The notes beneath the pieces are model-generated. The model saw nothing but the letters and a program-made list of their open reading frames with translations, was not told the DNA's origin and made no database searches. The translations under genes were made by a program, and so were the position numbers. Positions 11,350-22,071 of a DNA stretch of 64,000 nucleotides are shown in pieces. Source of the stretch: Sclerotiophoma versabilis (taxonomy: Eukaryota; Ascomycota; Dothideomycetes; Pleosporales; Didymellaceae); contig JAAROD010000076.1 of the NCBI GenBank assembly GCA_012274445.1, positions 744,001 through 808,000 of the forward strand. Direction: 5' to 3'. How positions within the stretch are numbered: position 1 is the stretch's first letter; each line of letters opens with the position of its first letter.

Positions 11350-12567
11350 GACGATTGTCGTTCTGACCAGAGGAAGGACCAGCATGTGGAGACTAAATTG
11401 TCAAGGCCAGATTTCCATGGATACTTTGACTGTGATCAGATGAATCTCCTGGATTGAACAGACTGAGATTGAAATTGGTGAGCAGGAGCGGTTTGTGGAG
11501 CGGTTTGTGCAGTGGATGCACAAACTGAGCCAGAGTTAAAGCAGGACGTGACAGGTGTATGCGTTCGAGACTGAAGCTGTGGACTTAGGAGACTCGAAAC
11601 TCGAAGCACAAAGGCAGGTACCCGGGTAGGTGGTGGAGATGGTCGTGAGCCCAAGTGCATGTTCGGGCAATCCCGCACCTTTCCCTACATTACCCGTTCG
11701 TGCCTGTGACGACACGACGTTGCTGTCAGCCGTCCACAGGCGCTTAGCAAGCGGCTCGGCTTCTAGCGCGGCGGTTCAGCTTCCACATCAGCTTGTGCAC
11801 CTGCGGCGGGCGAGTGTGCGGCTGCATGCTTTTTAGTGGGGAGGGATGTGCGAAGAGGAAGAGGCAGGTTGAGTGCATGGATGGACGCGTGCTTGCAGGT
11901 GTACAGAGGGGTATCATGTCACCTTGGAGCTGAAACGGCGATTCGTTGCTCACGTACGAGGCTCGATATTGACGGCAGCGGATGTCACGCAAGCAGTTCC
12001 GCAGAGGAGCCCGCAGAGGAGCCCGCATGGGAAACGGAAAGCGGTGAATGGCAGGTTTTGTTGGGGGCTTCACACCTTGACGGCAGGGGCGGAGTCATCG
12101 CAGGCTCCAGCATGTGAAGCGGGCATGACATGCTCAGCGCTCAGCGAACAGTCTAGCCAGCAGGGCTCCTGGTGGTGCACGCCGATGGTTGCTTGTCGGC
12201 GCTCCACCCTCGACACGACACAGGAGGTGTGGCACGGCGGACGGCCCTGACGGGTGGTGTGGTAGCGGTGGTCGCTGCCAGCCACGGACTCCGCAGTCGT
12301 GCCGCTGGCGCACTGGCTGCAGCCCAGGTCGAACGGAGTCGACTCGATTCCAGCGTCGCGCCCATCGCGGTGTGGTGTGCAGCAGCCGTAGCGCCTCGGC
12401 CTTCCCTGCCAGAGCTCCGTCGCTTTCCCCCACCGAGCTAGCTCAGGGTCCGCGCAGCAACTTTTCGTGCAGCGACTTGCGCAAGTCAAGCGACTTTCTC
12501 ACCTTGCTTGCGTCTGCCCATTCACCCCGCCGCCCACATATCTACTCTCCCCCCTCCCTCTCTCGCC
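11350..12567. other. GC-rich intergenic region upstream of APRT
   Basis: No gene recognised. Frames here are open on several strands at once because of high GC, which is typical of shadows. The last 60 bases before 12568 are strongly pyrimidine-rich (runs of C and T), a common feature just before the start codon of well-expressed fungal housekeeping genes. Confidence 0.5.
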
Positions 12568-13364
12568 ATGTCCGCCCCCAACGACTCCCCCGCCCACCAC
12601 CGCCACCCCGTCAACTCCACGACCCCCGCGGATCCGCCTGTAGCAGGCGAGGCCACCGCTGCCCACCCTCCTGCCGGCAAGCCAGACCCCACCCTCGAGA
12701 GCAATGCCGCCCAAAGAAGACTCTCCGCCCCCGGTCCCTCCGCCTCCTCCGAACTCGCCAATCTTAAAGTAAAGCTCAAGGCCGCGCTGCGCCAGTTCCC
12801 CGACTTCCCCGCCCCGGGCATCTTGTTCGAGGACATCCTGCCCATCTTCGCGGACCCCACCTTGTTCGAGGCCCTGATCCACGCCCTCGAGCTGCACATC
12901 AAGCAGACCTTCACCGAGAAGCCCGACGTCATTGTCGGCCTTGATGCGCGTGGTTTCCTCTTCGGTCCCACCCTGGCGCTGAGACTGGGCGCTGCCTTCG
13001 TGCCTGTCCGCAAGAGGGGCAAGCTTCCAGGTCCCTGCGAGACGGCCGAGTACATGAAGGAGTATGGCGCCGATTTCTTCCAGATGCAGGCCGGCGCCGT
13101 GAAGCCGGGGCAGAAGGTGCTGATTGTCGATGACATCATTGCGACCGGTAGGCTTGACTCTCAACCACATAACACTGAATTCACCAGCTAACAACAACAG
13201 GTGGCTCTGCGTCCGCAGCCGGCACACTTGTCGAAAAGCTCGGCGGCAAGGTCGTCGAATACGTTTTCATCCTGGAGCTTGACTTCCTCAAGGGCCGCGA
13301 CAAGCTCAACGCGCCCGTTTACACCCTGCTCTCCGGCCAGGAGGAGAAGCTCGGCAGCAAATAA
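12568..13364 (+). CDS. APT1: adenine phosphoribosyltransferase
   Basis: Exons 12568-13147 and 13201-13364 (intron 53 nt, GTAGGC ... CAACAG) give 247 aa. The enzyme condenses adenine with PRPP to AMP in purine salvage, in the cytosol. The catalytic core begins near residue 68 (LKAALRQFPDFPAPGILFEDI). It contains the DARGFLFG loop and the PRPP-binding motif VLIVDDIIATGG at about 184-195, split by the intron. The first about 65 residues are a Pro/Ala/Ser-rich extension absent from typical APRTs of 180-190 residues. The ATG chosen follows a CT-rich leader and is the first in frame. An internal start is possible but no later ATG precedes the core. Confidence 0.93.
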
Positions 13365-14084
13365 GATACCAAATACATACTGTGTTATAGACAAAGGTTG
13401 GATTGCATGGGAAGGCGTTTGCAGGTTCAGGGCACGGGTTTGGAAAAGTCTCTGTGCTCATTCAACATTTTATGCGTCCACAGATGGACGTCAAATACCC
13501 CACTTTGGTGCGGTGACAGTCAGTAACGCCGCGGAGAACAGTATCTACCAACATCATATACTATCGTGATTTTACATCGTGATATTATATCGCTGCACCT
13601 TGATCTACTCTCGAGTGTAGAAAATATTTTGTGTTACCCCTCCATTTGACAGCGCGCTAGCATGATCACGCCAGGGGTGACCGATCTGCGTCATGTGAGG
13701 TCCGCTGGGCTAGAGGGAGTAGATGTTTTACACTATCTTCAAATATAAACTACTGGCTACCTATGCTGGACGATCTCGTCGTTGGCATGTCTATCTAATT
13801 CCACCATTCCAACGCGCTAGTCGTGTTTCTGACAGGGATGTCTCCGCAATCGGACACCCCACCTTCCCCTTCCGTCAACGCGCCTTTCCCGTCGGCGGTT
13901 GCTGACATAGCTCCGGACCCGATGCTAGCCTGCGTTTACCTACTCGACATAGACAAACTGTCCACCACAACTGCTTCTTTACATGCTTCGCCCACTGCTC
14001 CGAGTTTTACGACCAACCTTTTCAGCTTCTCGACCTACGGCACAAGTTTTTAACGCTTCACCACTGCAATTGACTACAAGAAAG
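13365..14084. other. intergenic region between APRT and the RidA gene
   Basis: 720 bases, with an AT-richer middle (near 13550-13760) and no recognised gene. The right part should hold the promoter of the RidA gene. Confidence 0.5.
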
Positions 14085-14790
14085 ATGTCTGGAATCAAGA
14101 TCGTTACTACTAAGGAGGCTTGCCCTGGTGAGTACCGAGTGTTGATGCCTGAGCGAAGCTGACAGAAATGTAGTTGCTGGACCTTACGTACGTATACCAA
14201 GTTGCTTGTAGTTGCGATGGCTCCTCGACCCCTTCCATCCTCCATCACGCGTTCACCCATTTGCGTATCACCCCTCCACAACCCTTCCACATCTGCAGCT
14301 CGCAGAAAGGTCGATACAAAGACAGTCGGAAGTCCTCAAAATACTCACCTTACCCCACCATCTTTCTTCAGCTACCGCCTGCCTCAGACCTACTACAACT
14401 TCCCTTCTCCTCGCCCATCTCCTTCCACACACCACTAACATATCCCAGTCTCAAGCCATCATCGCTGGCCCTCAGGTCTTTGTCTCGGGCCAAATCCCGG
14501 CCGATAAGACAGGCGCTCTGATCGAAGGCAACATCACGGACAAGACAACGCAATGCTGCGAGAACATCGTCGCCATCCTGAAGGAGGCCAACACACCGGT
14601 TGAGAAGGTCGTCAAGGTCAACGTTTTCCTCGACGACATGGCACACTTTGCCGAGATGAACGGTGTATTCGAGAAGTACTTTGCGCACAAGCCGGCCAGG
14701 AGCTGTGTTGCTGTTAAGCAGCTGCCCAAGGGTGTGCCGGTTGAGATTGAATGCATTGCTTACAACGGTATGGATGCGGCGAAGCTTTGA
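14085..14790 (+). CDS. RidA/YjgF/UK114 family enamine deaminase, with a 14-nt micro-exon
   Basis: Three exons: 14085-14127, a 14-nt micro-exon 14174-14187, and 14449-14790 (132 aa). The micro-exon encodes the conserved V-A-G-P-Y lead-in and links MSGIKIVTTKEACP to SQAIIAGPQVFVSGQIP, restoring the normal family N-terminus. Introns are 46 and 261 nt, the second long for this window, with branch and CAG acceptor (cactaac ... cccag). Family hallmarks follow: SGQIPAD, VVKVNVFLDDMAHFAEMN, and the C-terminal RSCVAVKQLPKGVPVEIECIA with the reactive-site arginine. These trimeric proteins hydrolyse reactive 2-aminoacrylate-type enamines made by PLP enzymes such as threonine/serine dehydratase, usually in mitochondria or cytosol. 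Assignment is confident. Confidence 0.92.
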
Positions 14791-15599
14791 CGAGCCTGGA
14801 ATATGCTGACGAGATGTAGGTTAAGCGGAGAGTTCTGATTGGCGCGGCTGGGCTGATGAAATGTCAGGCTGTAGCTGTAACGAAATGAAATGAAATGCAA
14901 TACATGAGGTTCCCATTCTCCGTCCATGCAACTGCCTTCTTGTACCCTTTTCGTCCAAGTCTTGTGTCCAGCAAGGCTTGAGCCGTTTGGATCTTGTGGA
15001 TCAATGAGTGCAGCTACATATTGAGTGAAGAATTTCCAGGGTTACTTGGATTGTCACGGCCCGGAGAAGATGACTTTCAGCGTAGCAAGGCAATGCAGAT
15101 GCCTTCAAGCAGAACGAACGACAAGTTCGAGGCATCTCTAGACTGGCCTCCAGTATCAACTTTCATAACCTTCTTGTCCGGAGCATCCCACACAAGTCGA
15201 AGCAGCAAAGCGGGAACACGATACCACTTCGCGTGTTTCTTGAACGTGGGTATTGTATAATCGGAAACTCTTACTTTGCATACAAGCTGTAGTCTATATG
15301 TCAACCGATTGATAGCGCTACATGACAGCGTGTACCTGCCTTAGCATGACGTCTCCTCCCCGTAAATTCAATCCATTAGCGGAACATACCCAGCACTCAT
15401 GTTTGGATGGATCCCGTTGATATCCGTTCAACTCGCGATCATTACTGTGTCGACATAGTCTTAGTTCGTTCTAGACATCCCAACTAAGCGAATTAGCTGT
15501 TACTCCCATTTGATCCAATCTGAGCTTTGGCGTGAGATGCTTTGTAAGTGCGACCGCAAATTTGCGTCTGGTTTTAAACAGCCACAGCGGGGAAAGGCT
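14791..15599. other. intergenic stretch
   Basis: About 800 bases with no recognised gene. A short AATGAAATG-type repeat follows the RidA stop (near 14880). Confidence 0.5.
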
Positions 15600-16250
15600 T
15601 CAATACGAGGCCGCGCGTATGGACTCTCCGTACCTCGAGAAGTTTGTGCATGGCAGGTCGTGTTTTACCAACCTGCGGCACCTGAATTCTATCCTTGACG
15701 ACGGAGTTGAATCGCAGAGCTGGAGTAATGTCTTGATGTTCAGGAGCATATCTCCATCACTGTACTCGCTTCTGTCGTGGTCCCAAACTATGTGAAGGAA
15801 GTGTGGCGCATCCCGATACAGAGTCTCACGGTTACCTGATATGGAGTAAAACGTTGCCACGAAGCTTCGAACGTCATCAAAATCGATAAGAACAGACGAC
15901 TTTCGAAGCCATAGTGAACGGTACTCAAAACGAACTTGCTTGCAGGTTTACGTGAGATGGAAGCAGGTTCGAGATTTAAATTGTTAAGGCACTTCTCTGC
16001 GCTTCTCAACCTTGCGCAGCGTGTATGATATGTACCTTTCTGCGAATGACTGTTCCTTGCAGAAGTGGTAGATGCGGTTACGAATCTCTGTGCGGGTTTA
16101 GTCAAATATGCTTGCATGTGGGGAAAGAGGAGGCATCCTACCTGTTGGGATCTCGAGTATTGGGCATCATGGCGGTTTGGTGTTGACAGGCGCTTGCTCG
16201 CCCTTCTTGACCTTCTTACGCGGTTGATTTAGTGTGGTCTTGGACGCTCT
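15600..16250 (-). pseudogene. pseudogene of a small-protein family common in Pleosporales
   Basis: One continuous minus-strand frame, with one 54-nt intron (16141-16088), carries the family pattern. An N-terminal ILEIPTEIRNRIYHFC precedes a central TCKQVRFEYRSLWLR and a C-terminal half running from IDFDDVRSFVATFY to the stop at 15600-15602. The frame contains three nonsense codons: TGA at 16167-16169, TAA at 15984-15986 and TAA at 15948-15950. Both TAA codons sit where CAA (Gln) fits, the second in L-T-stop-T-C-K where relatives have Gln. The family is recalled as short proteins starting with an F-box-like LPxEIRNxIY motif, of unknown function. The copy cannot make a full-length product as read. 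Confidence 0.65.
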
Positions 16251-16709
16251 TGGGGTAACGGAACGGTTAAGAACACTTTTTTCTCGCGGATCTTTGTGAG
16301 TTAGTTAGCAAGTGTCCTTGAGTTGAGTACGTTGGCGCATGTATACATACGTTGTTGGTGTCATGTTGATGAGGCGGTGCATTGGCTACGGACAAGGGCG
16401 AGGTGAGCGTGTGCTTGAGAGGGAAGCGAGCGAATGTATTGGTAATACCGGGAAGGAGGTGCACGGTCGTGCCACTAGTTGTGACGCGAAAGCGACGTGT
16501 TCTTGTGTACAAGTGAAGATGCGGAAGGTGCGATGCAACACGTCAACAACAAGCAGCGTCACGCGCATGGGTGCAGACCAGTGGAACCATTTCTTCTCAT
16601 ACCCATAAGGGCTTTGCGATATATCCAATGATATAGCTGCTTGCTAAGATTGGAAAAGTAAATACCAGACCGTATTTCAAATCCTGATCCAATACAACCG
16701 TGGAGGTCC
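16251..16709. other. intergenic stretch
   Basis: About 460 bases between the pseudogene and the AAA ATPase 3' end. No feature recognised. Confidence 0.5.
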
Positions 16710-18980
16710 TCAGCCGTACAGACTACCCTGTGTACGCTTGCTCGCCTGAGTCTCGTTATGCAGATGCTGAGTGACATCGAGAGTGGTAAGGATATGGTCA
16801 TAGCTGAGATTCTCCTCCTTCCTGCTTGCGAGTAAGCGCGCGATTTTAAGAATGTTCTTGATCTGGCGACCATTCATGTTCATACGCGCAAGCTCATTCA
16901 ACTGTGCCTTGGTGATCGTGTGCTCCTGCGTGGAAGTATTCAGGAAGTTGTCCCAGACAGTTTTGCGCGAATCAATTGATAACTCTTGGTAATCGAGCGA
17001 GATGTGAATTCGCGATTGGAACGCAGGGTCAAATGTCTCAACACGGTTCGTTGTCAGGAACATAGTACCTGGTGGTGGGGTTAGTGATAATGCACTGGAT
17101 GTCTCCAAGCTCATACATACCTTCATAGTACTCAAGCACTCGCAGAAAGATGCTGACCAGCTTGTTGCGCTCAAGCTCATGCAGTGAACGCTGCTCGAGA
17201 AACACATCAGCCTCGTCGAGCAAAAGCACTGCATTCCATCGACTACACATCTCCAGGATGTCTTGGAGCTTAGTCTCGACATGTCGGGGATCGAAACCTA
17301 GGTCACCAGCGCTCATAAGGTATAGCGGCACTTTCATCTCCTCAGCAACCGCCTCGCTAGTCAAGGTCTTACCGACTCCGGGAGGCCCGCAAAGCAGTAT
17401 AATCATGCCACGGCCCTTACCCTCGATGACATCGTCAAATGTATCCCGGTTTTTGCGCTGCGATTCAGTGAAGCCTAGAATGAGCTCCTTCTGATTCTTC
17501 GGCAGAACCAATCGGTCGAATGCATCCTTCTGCCACTCAATATCCTCAACGCAGTTCACAAAGAAGTTGAGCCAGATCTTATTCTTTAGACTGTACCCTC
17601 GAAGCAAGGGGGTGCAGATGAGCTTCTGTTCGCTGGTGAGCGGAGCCGGCTGTGTGCTCTCGTCGTCTTCATCTGCAAAACGGCCGTCGATGGGCATCCC
17701 ACCGTCATCTTCTTCGAGTTCTTCCTCGTATTCGTCGCCCTCGTTGACATCCTCACTTTCTTCGTTGGAGTCAACCCCGCTGTCGGATTCTTCTACGACG
17801 GCCTCTTTGTGGCTCAATGGCGTCACATACACAGCATTACCGGGATTGAAGCGATTCCAACCGTATGTGTCAATCACGATCTATGTGCGTTAGCCAAAGT
17901 TTCGAAGCGCGACAGCAGTTCATTACGCACTCGGCCTTTGACGTTATACTTGTCCTTTGTCCCAAACGAACCCATCTTCCAGGCAACACCGTGGTAGGCC
18001 CTGTAATTAGATCCAGCGAGCTCTTCTGCTTTACCTCCACGCATGATGAGACGCTCGCGTACGGCTTCGGCATCATGGTGATATTCGATCGGATACGCCT
18101 TCAGCGAGCCGATGGCGCGAGTGCCGGTGAAGATGGGAACGCACACGTTCAACTTCTGGGTGCCGAATTTGGTACCGTCCCAGTCGATGTATTTGCCGGT
18201 GACCCAGAAGCATGGAACGCCTTTCGAGTCTACGCCATAGCGAGTTGTGGTTATTATCAGCGCTGTCTCTTGGCCGTCTTGACGCGAAAAGATTGTTGCT
18301 CCAGGCTGATACAGAGTCCACAAGAGGTCAAAGCTCATGACTCGCTTGGTCATCATGTCCTGCGAAGTGTCGATCAGGCTCTTGAACTCCTTAACAAGGA
18401 TGTCCTGTAGTAGCTCCGCATGCTGCTTAGTTGTCCGCTGCTCCTCGGTTGCACTACCTAGTTTGCTGATGGCCGCCTGCAATTCAGCCCACCGATGAAT
18501 GAGCGGCTCAAACTTGCCCGAGAACTCAAGACGGTTAAGACCAACTGTGACGCCGGGATAGTTTCTCAACACCCCAGCGAGCAGCTTCTTGAGCAAAGGG
18601 CTTTGGACGACTATCGAGTGAATCGATAGTACCTTTCTCGGGTCGTTGTAGACCTTGACGTTCCGTACCAGGAGTGCCCACTTCGCAGTCTCGTTGTTCT
18701 CAACAGGGTCACCGATATCTTCTGGAATGGTGTCCTGCCACTGAAACCGGCCTTTCTTGTCCTCCTTGCCCGAGTATAGGTTCTTGAACCCAAGCTTCAT
18801 ACCGAGATCGAATTGCTCATCATCCTCTACCTCTTCCATCGTCTCTTGCTTACCATTTGGCCTGCTGTCTCCGTTGATGATCACGTGCTTGACGCCATTG
18901 GTGACGGTCTCTATTGGAGAGTCTGACTCGTCTGAGCTAGATGAGACGGACGTGACCGATCCACTCATGCTGGGCGACAT
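16710..18980 (-). CDS. AAA-type ATPase with N-terminal fungal domain
   Basis: Exons 18980-17931, 17880-17121 and 17068-16710 give 722 aa; the introns are 50 and 52 nt with clear branch sites. After an acidic Ser-rich N-terminus comes a conserved region (about 110-370) typical of large fungal AAA proteins, ending in IDTYGWNRFNP. A very acidic linker follows (about 378-427). The ATPase core has Walker A GPPGVGKT at 515-522, Walker B LLLDEAD at 569-575 and the sensor stretch TTNRVETFDPAFQSRIH. Members are P-loop ATPases presumed to remodel or unfold protein substrates; the exact role of this fungal subgroup is not established. Its 3' neighbour is a pseudogene, and its 5' side faces the fusion enzyme gene across about 960 bases. 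Confidence 0.88.
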
Positions 18981-19944
18981 GAATGACTCGGAAATCGAGT
19001 AAAGACTATTAACTGTTGGTTGTGACGTTGTCGGCGGGCTTGGTCAATAGACTACTGGCGTCGTCTTGTGATTGCTGTATCGCGGATACCTCTAGGCTTA
19101 GGTAACGATGAGGCATACGCCGCTGATGAGTGGAAATGGCGGAGCTGTAAAGGACGAGAAAGCAATGCTGAAAGAATCAGGTGTGAAGCAGTTGCGGGGT
19201 CAGTGTGGCCACAAGGCTGATTTATATGGTAAAGGTGGCAGGCGTGCGGTTGCCTGCCTGCTTTGCTGCCTGCTTACACAGCCCTGTCTCGCTACGATCT
19301 TCACCTCGAAAGCTGCTCAATTCTCCACAACGTTGGATGCTACTCCAGAGACAGGTGCGGCGTGGTCCTGTCAGACCAAACTCGAGACCGGGCTGGCAAC
19401 TCCTAATTGGTGCGGTAAAGGGCTGCAGGTGACAACAGAGGGCGCTGACATGCATACCAGCCTCACCTTCATCCAGTTTCCGCAGAGACAGATTCTTTCC
19501 ACGATCTTCTGCATCCTCCGTGGCCACAAATTTTGAGTCAGAGAGCCGCGTATTGTTCCCGCTGTAACATGTAAGGCGCAGATGTACTGCATTGTGCCCA
19601 GCGTGGAAGGGCGGTGCTAGGCTACCGCATGTGCACATCCCAGAGAACCCGGCCATGCACAGTGAGGGTCCAAGGCAGTCGCCTGTTCATGAGCCTTAAT
19701 CTACCGTCGCGACTGCGTCCTGGACGATGCGACCTCTGATGGACAGGACGTTGTGAGACTAACAGTTGGGACGATTAAAGCAAGGGTGGAATTCTGAAGT
19801 CTGCTGGTCCGTGTTGAACCCCGCGATCGGCGCAGTTGCCCCGCATGCAGCCATGATTTTCTATCGCCGCGAACGTGAATCACTTTTTTTGCGCGACACA
19901 CATCAAGTGGTCGCGTCGGCCTCCAGACAGCAACCACACACACA
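18981..19944. other. divergent promoter region
   Basis: About 960 bases between the divergent AAA ATPase and homoserine kinase-AIR synthase genes. An ORF at 19108-19536 exists but has shadow-like composition and no family. The region just before 19945 has a T-run (near 19885) and CACACACA before the ATG. Confidence 0.5.
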
Positions 19945-22071
19945 ATGGCTACTCTGATCAAGGTGCCGTGCTCGTCGGCCAACATTGGACCTGGCTTCGA
20001 CGTCATTGGCCTGGCCCTCAACCTCTACCTCGAGCTCGAAGTCACAGTCACCAGGAGGGACAGTTCAGAGCACTCGCTCAACTGCAAGATCAGCTACGAG
20101 GGCGTTGGCGCCGAAGACGTGCCCTTGGTCGCTGAAGACAACCTCATCACCCGCACCGCTGTCTATGTCCTCCGCTGCAATGGCGTCCGCGCATTCCCCT
20201 CCGAGACACACGTCCATGTGAAGAACCCGATTCCACTGGGCCGCGGTTTGGGTTCCTCAGCCGCAGCCATCGTGGCTGGTGTGTACCTGGCGAATGAGGT
20301 GGGCAACCTGAAGCTGTCCAAGGCGCGCATGTTGGACTACTGCCTCATGGAGGAGAGGCACCCGGACAACGTCGCTGCGGCGCTGTACGGAGGATTCGTC
20401 GGCACGTACCTGAACGAGCTGTCGCCCGAGGACACCGAGCGCCTTGAGATCCCTCTCAGCGAAGTTCTGCCTGAGCCGGCTGGTGGTGTTGACACAGGCC
20501 TGCGCCCGCCGCAGCCTCCCCTCAACATCGGACACTACACCAAGTTCCCCTGGTCGTCCGAGATCAAGTGCATCTGCATCATTCCTCAATTCGAGGTCTC
20601 CACAGCAAAGGCCCGCGCCGTGCTGCCAGAGTCATATTCGCGCAAGGATGCCATCTTCAACATGCAGAGGCTGGCAGTACTCACCACTGCTCTCGGGCAG
20701 TCACCGCCAGACCCTGACATGATCTACACAGCCATGCAAGACAAGCTGCACCAGCCCTACCGCAGCGGCCTCATCCCCGGTCTTACTGAGATCCTCCAGT
20801 CTGTAACTCCCCAGTCACACCCCGGCTTGCTCGGCATTTGCCTTTCAGGCGCTGGGCCCACAATCCTCGCCCTTGCAACCGAGAACTTCGACTCGATAGC
20901 GAATCACCTCCTCGCCGAATTCAAGAAGGAGGGCATCACATGCGACTGGAAGCTTCTTCAGCCCGCCACAGATGGAGCCACAGTCTCCAACTCCCTCAAC
21001 ACCACCCAAGCCGAAGCCATGACCTACGCCTCGTCAGGTGTCAGCATTGACGCCGGAAACCAGCTTGTCCAGCAGATCAAGGCCTCCACAAAATCCACAC
21101 GACGCCCCGGCGCAGACGGCGAGATTGGCGGCTTCGGTGGACTCCTTGACCTGCAAGCTGCTGGCTACACAGAGGCACCCATTCTTGTAGGCGCCATCGA
21201 CGGTATTGGCACAAAGGTCAAGATTGCCTTCGAGATGGGAAAGCACGACACAGTTGGTATTGACCTTGTCGCCATGAATGTCAACGACCTCGTCGTCCAG
21301 GGCGCAGAACCCCTCATGTTCCTCGACTACTACGCGTGCTCAAAGCTGGACATTGCCTCAGCAGCCAAGTTCATCGAGGGTGTCGCAAACGGATGCAGAC
21401 AATCCGGAGCCGCGCTCGTCGGCGGCGAGACAGCAGAGATGCCGGGTATCTACCAAGAAGGCGAGTACGATGCCGGAGGTGCAGCGATTGGTGCCATCAA
21501 GAAGGGCGCTACCATCCTACCCGACACAGCGGCAATGCGTGAAGGAGATATCCTCCTTGGTATGTCCTCAAGCGGCGTACACTCCAATGGCTTCTCGCTC
21601 GTCCGCAAGATCGTCGAGCGCAGCGGGTTGAGCTTCCATGACACCGCGCCATGGTCACCAGAGCAGAACATTGGTACAGCGCTTCTCACACCGACGAAGA
21701 TCTACGTCAAGCCCCTTCTTGCTGCTGTTCGCAAGGATCTGCTGAAGGGCATGGCACACATTACAGGTGGTGGTCTGAGCGAGAACATTCCTCGTATGCT
21801 GCCCAAGACGCTCGCTGCCGAGCTTGATGCAAAGACATGGCCGCTGCCGGATGTGTTCAAGTGGCTGAAGAAGACCGGAAGTCTGGAGCCTAAGGAATTC
21901 CAGAGGACATTCAACACCGGTCTGGGTATGGTTATTGTTGTTAGTCCTGAGAACGCCAAGGCGGCATTGGAGTTCCTGCAGGGCGAGGGCGAGAGCGTGT
22001 ATGAGATCGGTCGATTGATCAAGAGGGGTGAGGAGGAGGTCATCATTCACAACATGGATGTTTGGGGTTAG
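19945..22071 (+). CDS. homoserine kinase fused to phosphoribosylformylglycinamidine cyclo-ligase (AIR synthase)
   Basis: A single intronless ORF of 708 aa contains two complete enzymes. Residues 1 to about 346 are a GHMP-family homoserine kinase: VPCSSANIGPGFDVIGLALN at the start, the ATP-binding PIPLGRGLGSSAA at 95-107, EERHPDNVAAALYGGF at 136-151 and the C-terminal GICLSGAGPTILAL. It phosphorylates homoserine in threonine synthesis. After a short linker (about 347-358), residues 359-708 match the PurM/AIR synthase half of fungal ADE5,7: YASSGVSID, GADGEIGGFGGLLDL, DGIGTK, GGETAEMPG, SSSGVHSNGFSLVRK and HITGGGLSENIPR. It makes aminoimidazole ribotide in purine synthesis. The GAR synthetase half of ADE5,7 is absent. 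There is no stop, splice signal or frame change at the junction, so the fusion is in the DNA as given. Confidence 0.93.
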   Translation: MATLIKVPCSSANIGPGFDVIGLALNLYLELEVTVTRRDSSEHSLNCKISYEGVGAEDVPLVAEDNLITRTAVYVLRCNGVRAFPSETHVHVKNPIPLGRGLGSSAAAIVAGVYLANEVGNLKLSKARMLDYCLMEERHPDNVAAALYGGFVGTYLNELSPEDTERLEIPLSEVLPEPAGGVDTGLRPPQPPLNIGHYTKFPWSSEIKCICIIPQFEVSTAKARAVLPESYSRKDAIFNMQRLAVLTTALGQSPPDPDMIYTAMQDKLHQPYRSGLIPGLTEILQSVTPQSHPGLLGICLSGAGPTILALATENFDSIANHLLAEFKKEGITCDWKLLQPATDGATVSNSLNTTQAEAMTYASSGVSIDAGNQLVQQIKASTKSTRRPGADGEIGGFGGLLDLQAAGYTEAPILVGAIDGIGTKVKIAFEMGKHDTVGIDLVAMNVNDLVVQGAEPLMFLDYYACSKLDIASAAKFIEGVANGCRQSGAALVGGETAEMPGIYQEGEYDAGGAAIGAIKKGATILPDTAAMREGDILLGMSSSGVHSNGFSLVRKIVERSGLSFHDTAPWSPEQNIGTALLTPTKIYVKPLLAAVRKDLLKGMAHITGGGLSENIPRMLPKTLAAELDAKTWPLPDVFKWLKKTGSLEPKEFQRTFNTGLGMVIVVSPENAKAALEFLQGEGESVYEIGRLIKRGEEEVIIHNMDVWG

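Noticed and set aside
19108..19536. 142-codon ORF upstream of the fusion gene
   Set aside because: Cys/Thr/Gly-rich shadow-like composition, several other frames also open here, and it lies in the divergent promoter of two good genes.
19945..22071. Reading the fusion as two adjacent genes
   Set aside because: There is no stop, frame change, splice pair or promoter-like gap between the two enzyme domains.
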